A stretch of DNA of 28,329 nucleotides, taken from contig CAZTPF010000027.1 of the NCBI GenBank assembly GCA_964614655.1, positions 1 to 28,329 on the forward strand, in the 5' to 3' direction. The stretch is from Casp-actino8 sp964614655 (GTDB lineage Bacteria > Actinomycetota > Acidimicrobiia > Acidimicrobiales > Ilumatobacteraceae). Under the pieces are notes generated by a model. That model was not told the origin of the DNA. It saw only the letters and a list, made by a program, of their open reading frames with translations, and made no database searches. Position 1 is the first letter of the stretch, and each line of letters starts with the position of its first letter. Shown here in pieces: positions 14,087 to 21,618 of this stretch. A program made the translations under genes and the position numbers.

Positions 14087-14186
14087 NNNNNNNNNNNNNN
14101 NNNNNNNNNNNNNNNNNNNNNNNNNNNNNNNNNNNNNNNNNNNNNNNNNNNNNNNNNNNNNNNNNNNNNNNNNNNNNNNNNNNNNN
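14087..14186. other. Assembly gap (100 N)
   Basis: Exactly 100 N, a conventional placeholder. It hides the end of the second permease and of queF, which converge on it, and could hide additional genes. True size is unknown. Confidence 0.95.
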
Positions 14187-14604
14187 AGGCGCCGAGGCGG
14201 GCGACGGCCTGGACTTCGATACCGCCGCGCGGACGCTGCGTGAGCGTGACCGTGACGGTTCGCGGATTGGCGGTGGTCATGATCTCGCGTGCGATCTCGG
14301 CCGCCAAGGCTTCGGCGAACACCGCCCGGTCGCGAAATCCCCAGAGGTACAACTTCAGACTCTTCGACTCGATGCACCATTCGAGAGGTTCGTACTCGAT
14401 CACGACGTGTGACAGGTCGGGCTGACTCGTCACCGGACAGATCGACGACAACTCGTCGGTCGTGAACCGCACGGTCGACACGTCGGCCGGCGCCGGGAAC
14501 ACTTCGACGTGCTCGATGGATTCGCGCACCGTGTTGCCGAGCACCGTGAGACGGGCCAAGACCTCGGCGTCGTGGGAGTCGAGTCGACGTTCGGGAAGTG
14601 CCAT
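14187..14604 (-). CDS. queF: NADPH-dependent 7-cyano-7-deazaguanine reductase QueF (C-terminus in gap)
   Basis: 139 residues are visible. FTTDELSSICPVTSQPDLSH contains the catalytic Cys56, which forms the thioimide with preQ0, and the acid Asp63. WCIESKSLKLYLWGFRD (76-92) is the QueF substrate/NADPH motif. TLTQRPRGGIEVQAV is close to the normal C-terminus. The length fits the short unimodular QueF type (about 150-165 residues), so 10-25 residues are missing in the gap. The enzyme reduces preQ0 to preQ1 for tRNA queuosine. ATG 14604 gives the family N-terminus, and TACCCT lies 7 nt upstream. Divergent from adenosine deaminase; no other queuosine gene is in the window. Confidence 0.92.
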
Positions 14605-14611
14605 GACGCAC

Positions 14612-14617
14612 AGGGTA
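14612..14617 (-). promoter_or_regulatory. -10 element (TACCCT) of queF
   Basis: Minus-strand TACCCT is 7 nt before the ATG at 14604, with no Shine-Dalgarno sequence between. Back to back with the adenosine deaminase promoter. Confidence 0.45.
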
Positions 14618-14647
14618 CGGCGAAATCGGAATCCCACGACTCGCCGT

Positions 14648-14653
14648 TACGCT
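14648..14653 (+). promoter_or_regulatory. -10 element (TACGCT) of leaderless adenosine deaminase gene
   Basis: TACGCT followed by 6 nt (tctgcc) and the ATG at 14660. Fixes the start at 14660 rather than upstream in-frame codons that lie inside queF. Confidence 0.55.
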
Positions 14654-14659
14654 TCTGCC

Positions 14660-15751
14660 ATGGAAAACCCGTACGCCGACTTCGTGAAGTATCCGAAGGT
14701 TCTGTTGCACGACCACCTCGACGGCGGCCTGCGTCCGTCGACCGTGATCGAACTGGCGAACGAGTACGGCTACAAGAACCTCCCCACCACCGACGTGGCC
14801 GACCTGTCGAAGTGGTTCCACCGTGGCGCCAAGCGCAACGACCTCGTTCTGTATCTGGAGACCTTTGCCCACACCGTTGGCGTGATGCAGGATCGCGACG
14901 CCATCGAACGCGTGGCTTTCGAATGCGCGCAAGATTTGGCGAACGACGGTGTGGTGTACGCCGAGGTGCGCATGGCCCCCGAACTCTGCACCGAGAAGGG
15001 CCTCACCCTCGACGAAGTGATGCAGGCGATCATGGACGGCTTCGAGCGGGGCTCGGCCGGCACCGATCTCACGATCTACGCGATCTGTTCGGCCATGCGT
15101 ACGGCGGCTCGCAGTCTCGAGATCGCGCAGCTCGCCGTCCGTTGGCGTGACCGTGGTGTGGTGGGCTTCGACATCGCCGGTGCCGAGGCGGGCTACCCGC
15201 CCACGCGCCACCTCGAGGCCTTCAACCACGTACAGCACGAGAACTTCCACACCACCATCCACGCCGGTGAAGCCTTCGGCCTGCCGAGCATCTGGGAGGC
15301 GGTGCAGTTGTGCGGAGCCGAGCGGCTCGGACACGGTGTGCGCATCGTCGACGACATCACCGGGCCCGAGGGTCAGGAGTCGTTGGGTCGCTTGGCCGCT
15401 TTCGTGCGCGACCGCCGTATCCCTCTCGAGTTGTGCCCCACCAGCAACGTGAACACCGGGGTATGTGCTTCGATCGCCGAGCACCCGATCGGCATGTTGC
15501 GCCGCCTGCGCTTCCGGGTCACGGTCAACACCGACAACCGCCTCATGAGCGCCACCTCCATGTCGAAGGAGTTCGGCCAGTTGCACGAAGCCTTCGGCTG
15601 GACGGTCGACGACTTCGAATGGCTCACGGTGAACGCCGCCAAGAGCGCCTTCGCCCCCTTCCCCGAACGCCTGCGGATCATCGACGGTCTGGTGAAGCCC
15701 CGCTACGCCCTCATCCGAGCCGAGCAGGCATTGGGGGCCATCCCCGGCTGA
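14660..15751 (+). CDS. add: Adenosine deaminase
   Basis: 363 residues of the metallo-dependent hydrolase fold. LLHDHLDGGLRPST supplies the HxH zinc ligands (His17, His19). HTTIHAGEAFG carries the third ligand His and the catalytic Glu environment. LGHGVRIVDDI, LELCPTSNVNTG and VTVNTDNRLMSATSMSKEF complete the usual motif order, with Asp of NTDN as the last ligand. The enzyme converts adenosine and deoxyadenosine to inosine forms in the cytoplasm. A BMP-type nucleoside importer lies just upstream, and upp follows with 17 bp spacing, so the product of import can enter salvage directly. Start fixed by the leaderless -10 box. Confidence 0.93.
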   Translation: MENPYADFVKYPKVLLHDHLDGGLRPSTVIELANEYGYKNLPTTDVADLSKWFHRGAKRNDLVLYLETFAHTVGVMQDRDAIERVAFECAQDLANDGVVYAEVRMAPELCTEKGLTLDEVMQAIMDGFERGSAGTDLTIYAICSAMRTAARSLEIAQLAVRWRDRGVVGFDIAGAEAGYPPTRHLEAFNHVQHENFHTTIHAGEAFGLPSIWEAVQLCGAERLGHGVRIVDDITGPEGQESLGRLAAFVRDRRIPLELCPTSNVNTGVCASIAEHPIGMLRRLRFRVTVNTDNRLMSATSMSKEFGQLHEAFGWTVDDFEWLTVNAAKSAFAPFPERLRIIDGLVKPRYALIRAEQALGAIPG

Positions 15752-15756
15752 TGCGC

Positions 15757-15762
15757 GACAAT
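15757..15762 (+). promoter_or_regulatory. -10 candidate (GACAAT) for upp
   Basis: GACAAT stands exactly 6 nt (gggccc) before the ATG at 15769. It keeps A2 and T6 of TANNNT. Supports 15769 over the ATG at 15751 that overlaps the add stop. Confidence 0.4.
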
Positions 15763-15768
15763 GGGCCC

Positions 15769-16404
15769 ATGCCCGTCGAAGTGCACATCGTCGACCACCC
15801 GCTCATCGCCGACTCGCTCACCCGCATCCGCGACGTCGCCACCCCGAACGCTTTGTTCCGTCAGGAACTCGAGCGTGTCGGAACTCTGCTTCTCGCCGAA
15901 GCGACTCGCGATCTGCCCACCCACGGTGTGAAGGTGCAGACACCCCTCACCGAGACCGACGGCCGCGTGCTGTCGAGTCAGCCGGTGGTGATTCCGGTGT
16001 TGCGAGCCGGACTCGGATTCGTGCACGCCGCCCAAGAACTCATGCCGAACGCCGACGTGGGCTTCGTGGGCATCAGCCGCGACGAGCAGACGTTCCAACC
16101 GAAGCCCTACGTGAACAAATTGCCCGAATCGCTCGCCGGTCGCACCTGCATCGTGCTCGACCCGATGCTCGCCACCGGCGGTTCGCTCGCTCATGCGATC
16201 GAGTTGCTGCTCGAACGTCACGCCACCGGACCGATCATCGTGATCTGCGTTTTGGCGGCGCCGGAAGGCATCGAGTTCTTGCGCAAGCAGGGATCCAATC
16301 TGCAGATCTACACGGCCGCGGTCGACGAACGACTCAATGAGAACGCCTTCATCGTGCCGGGCTTGGGCGACGCCGGCGACCGCCAGTTCGGCGCCCCGCA
16401 CTGA
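15769..16404 (+). CDS. upp: Uracil phosphoribosyltransferase
   Basis: 211 residues, the normal length. EVHIVDHPLIADSLTRIRD is the conserved N-terminus. PVVIPVLRAGLGFVHAAQEL is the flexible-loop region, CIVLDPMLATGGS the PRPP-binding loop, and FIVPGLGDAGDRQFGA the uracil-binding C-terminus. It makes UMP from uracil and PRPP. ATG 15769 gives the standard start; ATG 15751, overlapping the add stop as TGATG, is an alternative that would add six residues. With add and the nucleoside transporter it forms a salvage block. It converges on rmlD with a 7-bp gap, in which no terminator is visible. Confidence 0.95.
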   Translation: MPVEVHIVDHPLIADSLTRIRDVATPNALFRQELERVGTLLLAEATRDLPTHGVKVQTPLTETDGRVLSSQPVVIPVLRAGLGFVHAAQELMPNADVGFVGISRDEQTFQPKPYVNKLPESLAGRTCIVLDPMLATGGSLAHAIELLLERHATGPIIVICVLAAPEGIEFLRKQGSNLQIYTAAVDERLNENAFIVPGLGDAGDRQFGAPH

Positions 16405-16411
16405 TCTCCGT

Positions 16412-17260
16412 CTACGAGCTGGCCAACATCTCGGCGAGCGGTTCGCGGAAGTCGCGGGTCATCGGCCAACCGAGATCACGCCACACAGCGTTGTCGAGCA
16501 CCGAGTTGGCCGGACGGGACGCCGGTCGGGGCGGGTCGAGTTCGGTCGTGGTGATCGGCTTCACCCGATCGGGATCGGCACCGAGTTGCCGGACCACTTC
16601 GCGCACGAACTCGTACCAGCTGACCGCCCCCTGATTGGTCACGTGCACGAGCCCCGGCACCCGCTCGACAACGAGCCGACGTAGTGCCGGCGCCAGGTCG
16701 GCCGTGAAAGTGGGATGACCGACCTGATCGGTCACGAACGACATGGGGATGTTCTCGGCCACCAGTCGCTGCACGGTGCGCACCATGTTGGAGCCGTGTG
16801 CGCCGCACACCCACGACGTGCGCACCACGGTGGCGGCGTCGCCGATGGCCAGAGCTTCGCGCTCCCCCATGAGTTTCGACGCGCCGTACACCGACTGCGG
16901 ATTCGGCTCGTCACTCTCGACGTAGGGCGTGGTCTTGGTGCCGTCGAACACGTAGTCGGTGCTGATGTGTACGAGTCGCGCTCCGATGGCATCGCAGGCC
17001 TCGGCCACCCAGCGCACGGCGAAACCGTTGGCCAAGTGAGCCCGCTCGGAATCACCCTCACAGGCGTCGACAGCCGTCCAGGCCGCGCAGTTGACCACCA
17101 CGTCGGGCCGCCAGGCCACCAACAAGTCGTGCACCTGATCACGGCGGGTGATGTCGAGTTCGTCGAGATCGGTGCCGAGCAGTTCGTCGCCGGCCGCTCC
17201 CCACGACGTCATTACATCGTGGCCGAGTTGACCTTTGGATCCGGTGACCAGAACGCGCAT
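16412..17260 (-). CDS. rmlD: dTDP-4-dehydrorhamnose reductase
   Basis: 282 residues, short-chain dehydrogenase fold. MRVLVTGSKGQLGHDV is the NADPH-binding start, HISTDYVFDGTKTTPY contains the conserved Thr/Asp region, and YGASKLMGE provides the YxxxK catalytic pair. C-terminal PRPASRPANSVLDN is typical of RmlD. It reduces dTDP-4-keto-L-rhamnose to dTDP-L-rhamnose, the last step of the pathway. I chose ATG 17260 because it gives the family N-terminus; ATG 17275, one base after the rmlB stop, adds MSGSP and is equally possible. Last gene of the minus-strand operon. Confidence 0.9.
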   Translation of the reverse strand: MRVLVTGSKGQLGHDVMTSWGAAGDELLGTDLDELDITRRDQVHDLLVAWRPDVVVNCAAWTAVDACEGDSERAHLANGFAVRWVAEACDAIGARLVHISTDYVFDGTKTTPYVESDEPNPQSVYGASKLMGEREALAIGDAATVVRTSWVCGAHGSNMVRTVQRLVAENIPMSFVTDQVGHPTFTADLAPALRRLVVERVPGLVHVTNQGAVSWYEFVREVVRQLGADPDRVKPITTTELDPPRPASRPANSVLDNAVWRDLGWPMTRDFREPLAEMLASS

Positions 17261-17276
17261 GGGCGATCCCGACATG

Positions 17277-18242
17277 TCAGAGTCCGGCACGAGCCTTCAA
17301 CGGCTCCCACCACGCCCGATTGCTGCGATACCAGTCGACGGTTTCGGCGAGCGACTCCTCGAACGAACGTTGCATCTTCCAACCGAGAGCCGTGATCTTG
17401 TCGATGGTGACCGAGTAGCGACGGTCGTGGCCGAGGCGATCGGCCACCGGCTTCACGAAAGATTCGTCGCGCCCACACAACTCGAGCAGTCGATAGGTGA
17501 TCTCGCGATTCGTGATCTCGTTGTGAGCACCGATGTTGTACACCTCGCCGACGTCACCCTTCTCGAGCACCAGATGGGCAGCGCGATTGTGGTCTTCAAC
17601 GTGGATCCAGTCGCGCACGTTCCCGCCGTCGCCGTACAACGGCACCTGCTTGCCGTCGAGCAGGTTGGTGGTGAAGAGCGGAATCAGCTTCTCGGGGAAT
17701 TGGTACGGGCCGAAGTTGTTCGAGCAGCGAGTGACGACCACTGGCAGGCCATACGTGGTCACATACGACAAGGCGATCAGATCGCTGGAGGCCTTCGAGG
17801 CCGCGTAGGGCGAGCGCGGCCCCAGACGATCGGTCTCGGTGAACGATCCGACGTCGATCGATCCGTACACCTCGTCGGTGCTGATGTGCAGGAAGCGCTG
17901 CACCTCGACCTGACGGGCCACATCGCACATCACGTTGGTACCGAAGGCGTTCGTGCGCACGAAGGCATACGGGTCGACGATCGAGCGGTCGACATGGCTC
18001 TCGGCGGCGAAATGCACGACGGCATCGTGGCCCCGCATGGCCTCGAGTACCACGTCGGCTTCACAGATGTCGCCCTGCACGAAGCGGCAGCGGCGGTCGT
18101 CGACGAGGTCGCGGATGCTCTCCATGTTGCCGGCGTAGGTGAGCTTGTCGAAGATCGTCACCTCGTGGTCGGTGTTGGCGAGCAACCAGCGCACGTAGTT
18201 CGATCCGATGAAACCGGCCGCGCCGGTGACGAAGAGTTTCAT
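17277..18242 (-). CDS. rmlB: dTDP-glucose 4,6-dehydratase
   Basis: 321 residues. MKLFVTGAAGFIGSNYVRWL is the NAD-binding Gly-rich start. HFAAESHVDRSI and HISTDEVYG contain the family's active-site Asp-Glu pair, and YAASKASSDLI the YxxxK motif. RCSNNFGPYQFPEKLIPLF and YGDGGNVRDWIHVEDH are further RmlB signatures. It converts dTDP-glucose to dTDP-4-keto-6-deoxyglucose. The ATG at 18242 overlaps the rmlC stop as ATGA; the longer in-frame extension to 18368 is just the rmlC coding strand in another frame. Cytoplasmic, part of dTDP-rhamnose synthesis. Confidence 0.93.
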   Translation of the reverse strand: MKLFVTGAAGFIGSNYVRWLLANTDHEVTIFDKLTYAGNMESIRDLVDDRRCRFVQGDICEADVVLEAMRGHDAVVHFAAESHVDRSIVDPYAFVRTNAFGTNVMCDVARQVEVQRFLHISTDEVYGSIDVGSFTETDRLGPRSPYAASKASSDLIALSYVTTYGLPVVVTRCSNNFGPYQFPEKLIPLFTTNLLDGKQVPLYGDGGNVRDWIHVEDHNRAAHLVLEKGDVGEVYNIGAHNEITNREITYRLLELCGRDESFVKPVADRLGHDRRYSVTIDKITALGWKMQRSFEESLAETVDWYRSNRAWWEPLKARAGL

Positions 18243-18802
18243 GTGCGCATCGGCCAGCGAGGCCGCACACCCTCGGGAATGTCGACTCGGCGCGGGTTGG
18301 TGCGATCGCGCTCCGACATCACCGGCTCGGCCACTCCCCAATCGGCGTTCACATCCGGGCAGTCCCAAGCAACGCCGAGTTCGTCGGCCGGGTTGTAGTA
18401 GCCGTCGACGAGATAGGTCATGGTGAGGTCGGTGAGAGCCGAGAAGCCGTGCGCCACACCCGGCGGGATGTACACACCCTTGTGCTCACGGGCGTCGAGA
18501 TCGATGGTCTGCGTGGCACCGTCGGTCGGGCCGCCGGCCCGTAGATCGTGCAGCACCACGCGCATCTTGCCGGCGACCACGTACCAGTAGTCGGCCTGAT
18601 GGAGGTGGTAGTGCAGACCAACCAGCGCGCCGGCCGACTTGTCGGAGCGGTTGGTCTGGATCATCTCGCGAGCACCCGGAATCCATTCCCGGCGATACGT
18701 CTCGACGAAGCGACCGCGGTCGTCGCCGTGGATGAGAGGTGTGACGACCCAGACTCCGGCGATCAGGTCGCTTTCGATGACGCTCTCGGCTTGGGTGGGC
18801 AT
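18239..18802 (-). CDS. rmlC: dTDP-4-dehydrorhamnose 3,5-epimerase-like cupin
   Basis: 187 residues of the RmlC cupin fold. PLIHGDDRGRFVETYRREW is the opening. GLHYHLHQADYWYVVAGKM contains the catalytic His region, VYIPPGVAHGFSAL the second His, and LVDGYYNPADELGVAWDCPD the catalytic Tyr loop. It epimerises dTDP-4-keto-6-deoxyglucose at C3 and C5. The GLHYHLHQADYW stretch differs from the E. coli-type GLHYQ...Q sequence and is closer to the cupin-like actinobacterial forms, so a C3-only epimerase is a minor alternative. Position between rmlA and rmlB argues for RmlC. One base separates it from the rmlA stop. Confidence 0.88.
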   Translation of the reverse strand: MPTQAESVIESDLIAGVWVVTPLIHGDDRGRFVETYRREWIPGAREMIQTNRSDKSAGALVGLHYHLHQADYWYVVAGKMRVVLHDLRAGGPTDGATQTIDLDAREHKGVYIPPGVAHGFSALTDLTMTYLVDGYYNPADELGVAWDCPDVNADWGVAEPVMSERDRTNPRRVDIPEGVRPRWPMRT

Positions 18803-18803
18803 G

Positions 18804-19751
18804 TCACTCCGTGTCGATCTGGCAATGGTCGCCGACCATCAACCGTAGGGCACGGGGCTTGCGGCCCGAGCGCATCACCTCGGCCTCCTTGCCGATCAGA
18901 CTGTCTTCGAGACGCGGAATGTCGACGATGCGGCTGCGTTCCATGATCACCGAGTGCTCGATTTCGCTGTGCACCACTTCGCAGCCGTTGCCGATGGCGC
19001 TGTACGGGCCGATGAACGAGTCAGTGATCGTTGCGCCNNNNNNNNNNNNNNNNNNNNNNNNNNNNNNNNNNNNNNNNNNNNNNNNNNNNNNNNNNNNNNN
19101 NNNNNNNNNNNNNNNNNNNNNNNNNNNNNNNNNNNNNTGGATGGCGTCGGTGATCTCGAGTTCGCCACGACCCGACGGGGCGATGGCGCGCACGGCGTCG
19201 TTGATCGTGCGATCGAACAGATACACACCCACCAGCGCAAGATCGGTGGGCGGATCGGCCGGCTTCTCGACCAGTCGCACCACGTTGCCCGATGCGTCGA
19301 GTTCGGCGATCCCGAAGCGATGCGGATCGGGAACCTGCTTCAACAAGATTTGCGCGGCCGGTGGCTCGGAGGAGCCACGCGCCTCTTCGAACGCTCGCAC
19401 GAAAGCGGCCAGGTCTTGTTCGAGCAGGTTGTCACCCAGGTACATGACGAAGTCGTCGTCACCGAGAAAGTCGCTGGCTATCAGTACGCAATGCGCCAGA
19501 CCGAGCGGGGCGTCCTGAGGAATGAACGTGATGCGCGCACCGAAAGCCGAGCCGTCACCGAGCGCCGCCATCACTTCGTTGCGCGTGTCGCCGACGATCA
19601 CACCGATCTCGGTGATGCCGGCCGACACCATGGCCTCGATTCCGTAGAAGAGGATCGGCTTGTTGGCCACCGGCACGAGCTGTTTGGCGCTCGTGTGGGT
19701 GATGGGCCGCAGCCGAGTCCCGGCTCCGCCGGCGAGAATGAGAGCTTTCAT
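18804..19751 (-). CDS. rmlA: Glucose-1-phosphate thymidylyltransferase, long form (interrupted by assembly gap)
   Basis: MKALILAGGAGTRLRPITHTSAKQL is the nucleotidyltransferase signature. FVMYLGDNLLEQ holds the metal-binding Asp, and HRFGIAELDASGNVVRLVEKP the sugar-binding segment. After the N gap the remainder, GATITDSFIGPYSAIGNGC onward, is a left-handed beta-helix repeat ending VGDHCQI, as in the long (about 355-residue) actinobacterial form. It makes dTDP-glucose, the first step to dTDP-rhamnose. About 204 residues precede the gap and 78 follow, so roughly 70-75 are missing although only 33 codons of N are shown. The frame is preserved across the placeholder by chance. ATG 19751 gives the canonical start; ATG 19769 is the alternative. 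Confidence 0.9.
   Translation of the reverse strand: MKALILAGGAGTRLRPITHTSAKQLVPVANKPILFYGIEAMVSAGITEIGVIVGDTRNEVMAALGDGSAFGARITFIPQDAPLGLAHCVLIASDFLGDDDFVMYLGDNLLEQDLAAFVRAFEEARGSSEPPAAQILLKQVPDPHRFGIAELDASGNVVRLVEKPADPPTDLALVGVYLFDRTINDAVRAIAPSGRGELEITDAIXXXXXXXXXXXXXXXXXXXXXXXXXXXXXXXXXXGATITDSFIGPYSAIGNGCEVVHSEIEHSVIMERSRIVDIPRLEDSLIGKEAEVMRSGRKPRALRLMVGDHCQIDTE
19038..19137. other. Assembly gap (100 N) inside rmlA
   Basis: Exactly 100 N. It replaces the end of the catalytic domain and the start of the beta-helix of rmlA. Family length suggests about 210-230 bp are really missing. Confidence 0.95.
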
Positions 19752-19822
19752 GGGCGAGATCGGCCGCATCCGGTGCGACCACTCTCATTCTGCCAGCCTC
19801 GATGGACCGACGCCCGCGACCC

Positions 19823-20824
19823 TCAGCCGCTCGGCGGGGGTGGTTCGTCGAGGCCGGCGAAGTACCTCAACACCGTGGGCGCCTCGGCTCCGAGCACCAG
19901 AACTGACTTCCCGCCGATCTCCTCGGGGAACGTGGGCAGGGTGTAGCGGGCCAGTCCGCCAGCCGCGAGTGGTCGCAGGAATTCGGCCGATTCCACGAGA
20001 TTGGTGCCCGGGTCGACCCGTAGTGAGCCGACCGCGGCGTTGATCAGATCGCTCGCCCGCAGGGGATTGGACGCCATCTGCTGGGCCGCTTTGGCCACTG
20101 CAGCCTGCAGGAATTTCTGTTGGCGGATCACCCGACCGAGGTCGGCGCTGCCGTCGACCTCCCACTCCCCCGTGCGATTCACCTCGTAGTACCGGCTGCG
20201 CGCGTAGGCGAGCGACATGACCGGCCCGAGGCTGTAGCAGCCGGGCTCGCCGATCCAGAGCCCGGTGTTGAGATCGCGTGTGGGGTGCTCGAAGCACATG
20301 TCGACACCGCCGAGCGCGCCGATGATGTCCTTGAACGAGAAGAAGTCGACCTCGATGTAGTGGTTGATCGGGACGCCGAGCGCGGTCTGGATGGTCTGTA
20401 CGAGCACGTCGGGCCCGTGTGAGTACGCCGCGTTCACACGATCGAGTCCGTAGCCCGGAATGTCGACCCACAGGTCGCGCGGGATCGACATGATCGACGC
20501 CGTGTCGCGGTCGTTGTCGACGTGCAGCACGATGATCGTGTCACTGCGATCGCCGCCGGTCTCGGTGGTGTCGCCGATTCCGCCGTAATCGATGCTGTTG
20601 GGGTCGGCTCCTTCGCGGGTGTCGCTTCCGACGAGCAGATAGTTGACGAACGAACTTTGACTGTCGGCCATCACACCGTCGAGTGCACCGACTCGTTCGA
20701 CACTCGCCTCTTGTTGACGAGTGGCGATCACTAGTCCGACCGCCGACACGATGAGGAAGAAGAGACCGAGAGTGACGACGTTCAGTCCGGGCGCGATGCG
20801 CTGCCGAGGGCGTCGATCCGTCAC
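19823..20824 (-). CDS. LytR-CpsA-Psr (LCP) family glycopolymer transferase
   Basis: 333 residues. Short cytoplasmic N-terminus with many Arg, one membrane helix (about 14-34), then an extracytoplasmic LCP domain. The pyrophosphate-binding residues are intact: YLLVGSDTREG, GDRSDTIIVLHVD, IMSIPRDLWVDI, and LAYARSRYYEV followed by ADLGRVIRQQKF. Two paired Cys (MCFEH and GCYSL) flank a loop. LCP enzymes move lipid-linked glycopolymers onto peptidoglycan. It sits upstream of rmlACBD in the same direction, so a rhamnose-containing wall polymer is a reasonable substrate (inference). The GTG start overlaps the birA stop as GTGA. Confidence 0.9.
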   Translation of the reverse strand: MTDRRPRQRIAPGLNVVTLGLFFLIVSAVGLVIATRQQEASVERVGALDGVMADSQSSFVNYLLVGSDTREGADPNSIDYGGIGDTTETGGDRSDTIIVLHVDNDRDTASIMSIPRDLWVDIPGYGLDRVNAAYSHGPDVLVQTIQTALGVPINHYIEVDFFSFKDIIGALGGVDMCFEHPTRDLNTGLWIGEPGCYSLGPVMSLAYARSRYYEVNRTGEWEVDGSADLGRVIRQQKFLQAAVAKAAQQMASNPLRASDLINAAVGSLRVDPGTNLVESAEFLRPLAAGGLARYTLPTFPEEIGGKSVLVLGAEAPTVLRYFAGLDEPPPPSG

Positions 20825-21600
20825 GCTCCGAAGTTAGTTGTCCGCACGTGCACGACGTCGCCAACCGCGAATCGATGCGTCACACCGCAGCGGTCGAGAA
20901 CGACGAGGCGACCATCAGCTTCCACATCGAGTGCGCGTCCTTCCACGGTCTCCTCCGCGTTCACTTCCACGCGCACCTCGCGTCCGAGAGTTCCGAGACG
21001 TCGTCGATACTCCTCGTGCAAGCGTGTCGCCGACCACGACGTCACCTCGTCGAGTCGACGAAGCAGCGCCCGGCACACGTCACCCACGGCGAAGGGTTGG
21101 CCGCCGGCCTCGTGCGACAACGAGGTGGCGTCGTCGGGTGCCCAGTTCACGTTGAGCCCGAGGCCGACGATCACGAAAGCCGGCCCTGAGTCCGAGATGG
21201 GGCCGGCCTGGGCCAAGATGCCGGCCATCTTGCGGGTGCCGTCGGCCCCGAGCAGATCGTTCGGCCACTTGAGCGCAGGCTCGACCCCGGCGACCTCCTC
21301 ACAGGCCTGCGCCGCCGCCACCGCCACGGCATGCACGAGAGTGCCCGGATCCTCGGGCACCTCCCGAAACAGCAGGCTGACCAGGAGGTTCTCGCCAGCG
21401 GGCGCCTCCCACCGGCGGTCGAGACGACCTTTGCCCGAGGTCTGGTGGTCGGCGCGCAGAGCCGTGCGATCGGGCGCTCCGGCCTCGGCCATGGCCCACA
21501 GATCGGTGTTCGTGCTCCCGGTGGCCGCCACGTGATGCAGGATCCAGTGGCCGACGACCTGGGGTGTCGGGTCACCGAGTGTGGCGTCACCAGGTTCCAT
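20821..21600 (-). CDS. birA: Biotin-[acetyl-CoA-carboxylase] ligase
   Basis: 259 residues, catalytic type without the N-terminal DNA-binding domain, so it should not act as the biotin repressor. HHVAATGSTNTDLWAM, the biotinyl-AMP loop DHQTSGKGRLDRRW (51-64), LKWPNDLL (about 109-116) and FVIVGLGLNVNW are all present, followed by a small SH3-like C-terminal domain. It attaches biotin to the carboxylase carrier lysine. The first likely substrate is encoded divergently only 18 bp away (21619, carrier Lys in EAMKME), a strong contextual link. The stop overlaps the LCP gene start, which ties biotinylation and envelope genes in one transcript. Confidence 0.92.
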   Translation of the reverse strand: MEPGDATLGDPTPQVVGHWILHHVAATGSTNTDLWAMAEAGAPDRTALRADHQTSGKGRLDRRWEAPAGENLLVSLLFREVPEDPGTLVHAVAVAAAQACEEVAGVEPALKWPNDLLGADGTRKMAGILAQAGPISDSGPAFVIVGLGLNVNWAPDDATSLSHEAGGQPFAVGDVCRALLRRLDEVTSWSATRLHEEYRRRLGTLGREVRVEVNAEETVEGRALDVEADGRLVVLDRCGVTHRFAVGDVVHVRTTNFGA

Positions 21601-21606
21601 GGGCCA

Positions 21607-21612
21607 ACATTG
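21607..21612 (-). promoter_or_regulatory. -10 candidate (CAATGT) for birA in an 18-bp divergent interval
   Basis: On the minus strand CAATGT lies 6 nt (tggccc) before the birA ATG at 21600. The same bases read on the plus strand as AACATT(GT), 7 nt before the carboxylase GTG at 21619, so both leaderless promoters would share one short AT-rich island. Confidence 0.4.
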
Positions 21613-21618
21613 TCACTT

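Noticed and set aside
13946..15586. 546-residue minus-strand frame through the N gap
   Set aside because: Antisense of adenosine deaminase joined to antisense permease by unknown bases; not a gene.
17235..18398. 387-residue plus-strand open frame
   Set aside because: Antisense shadow of rmlB, which has all catalytic motifs.
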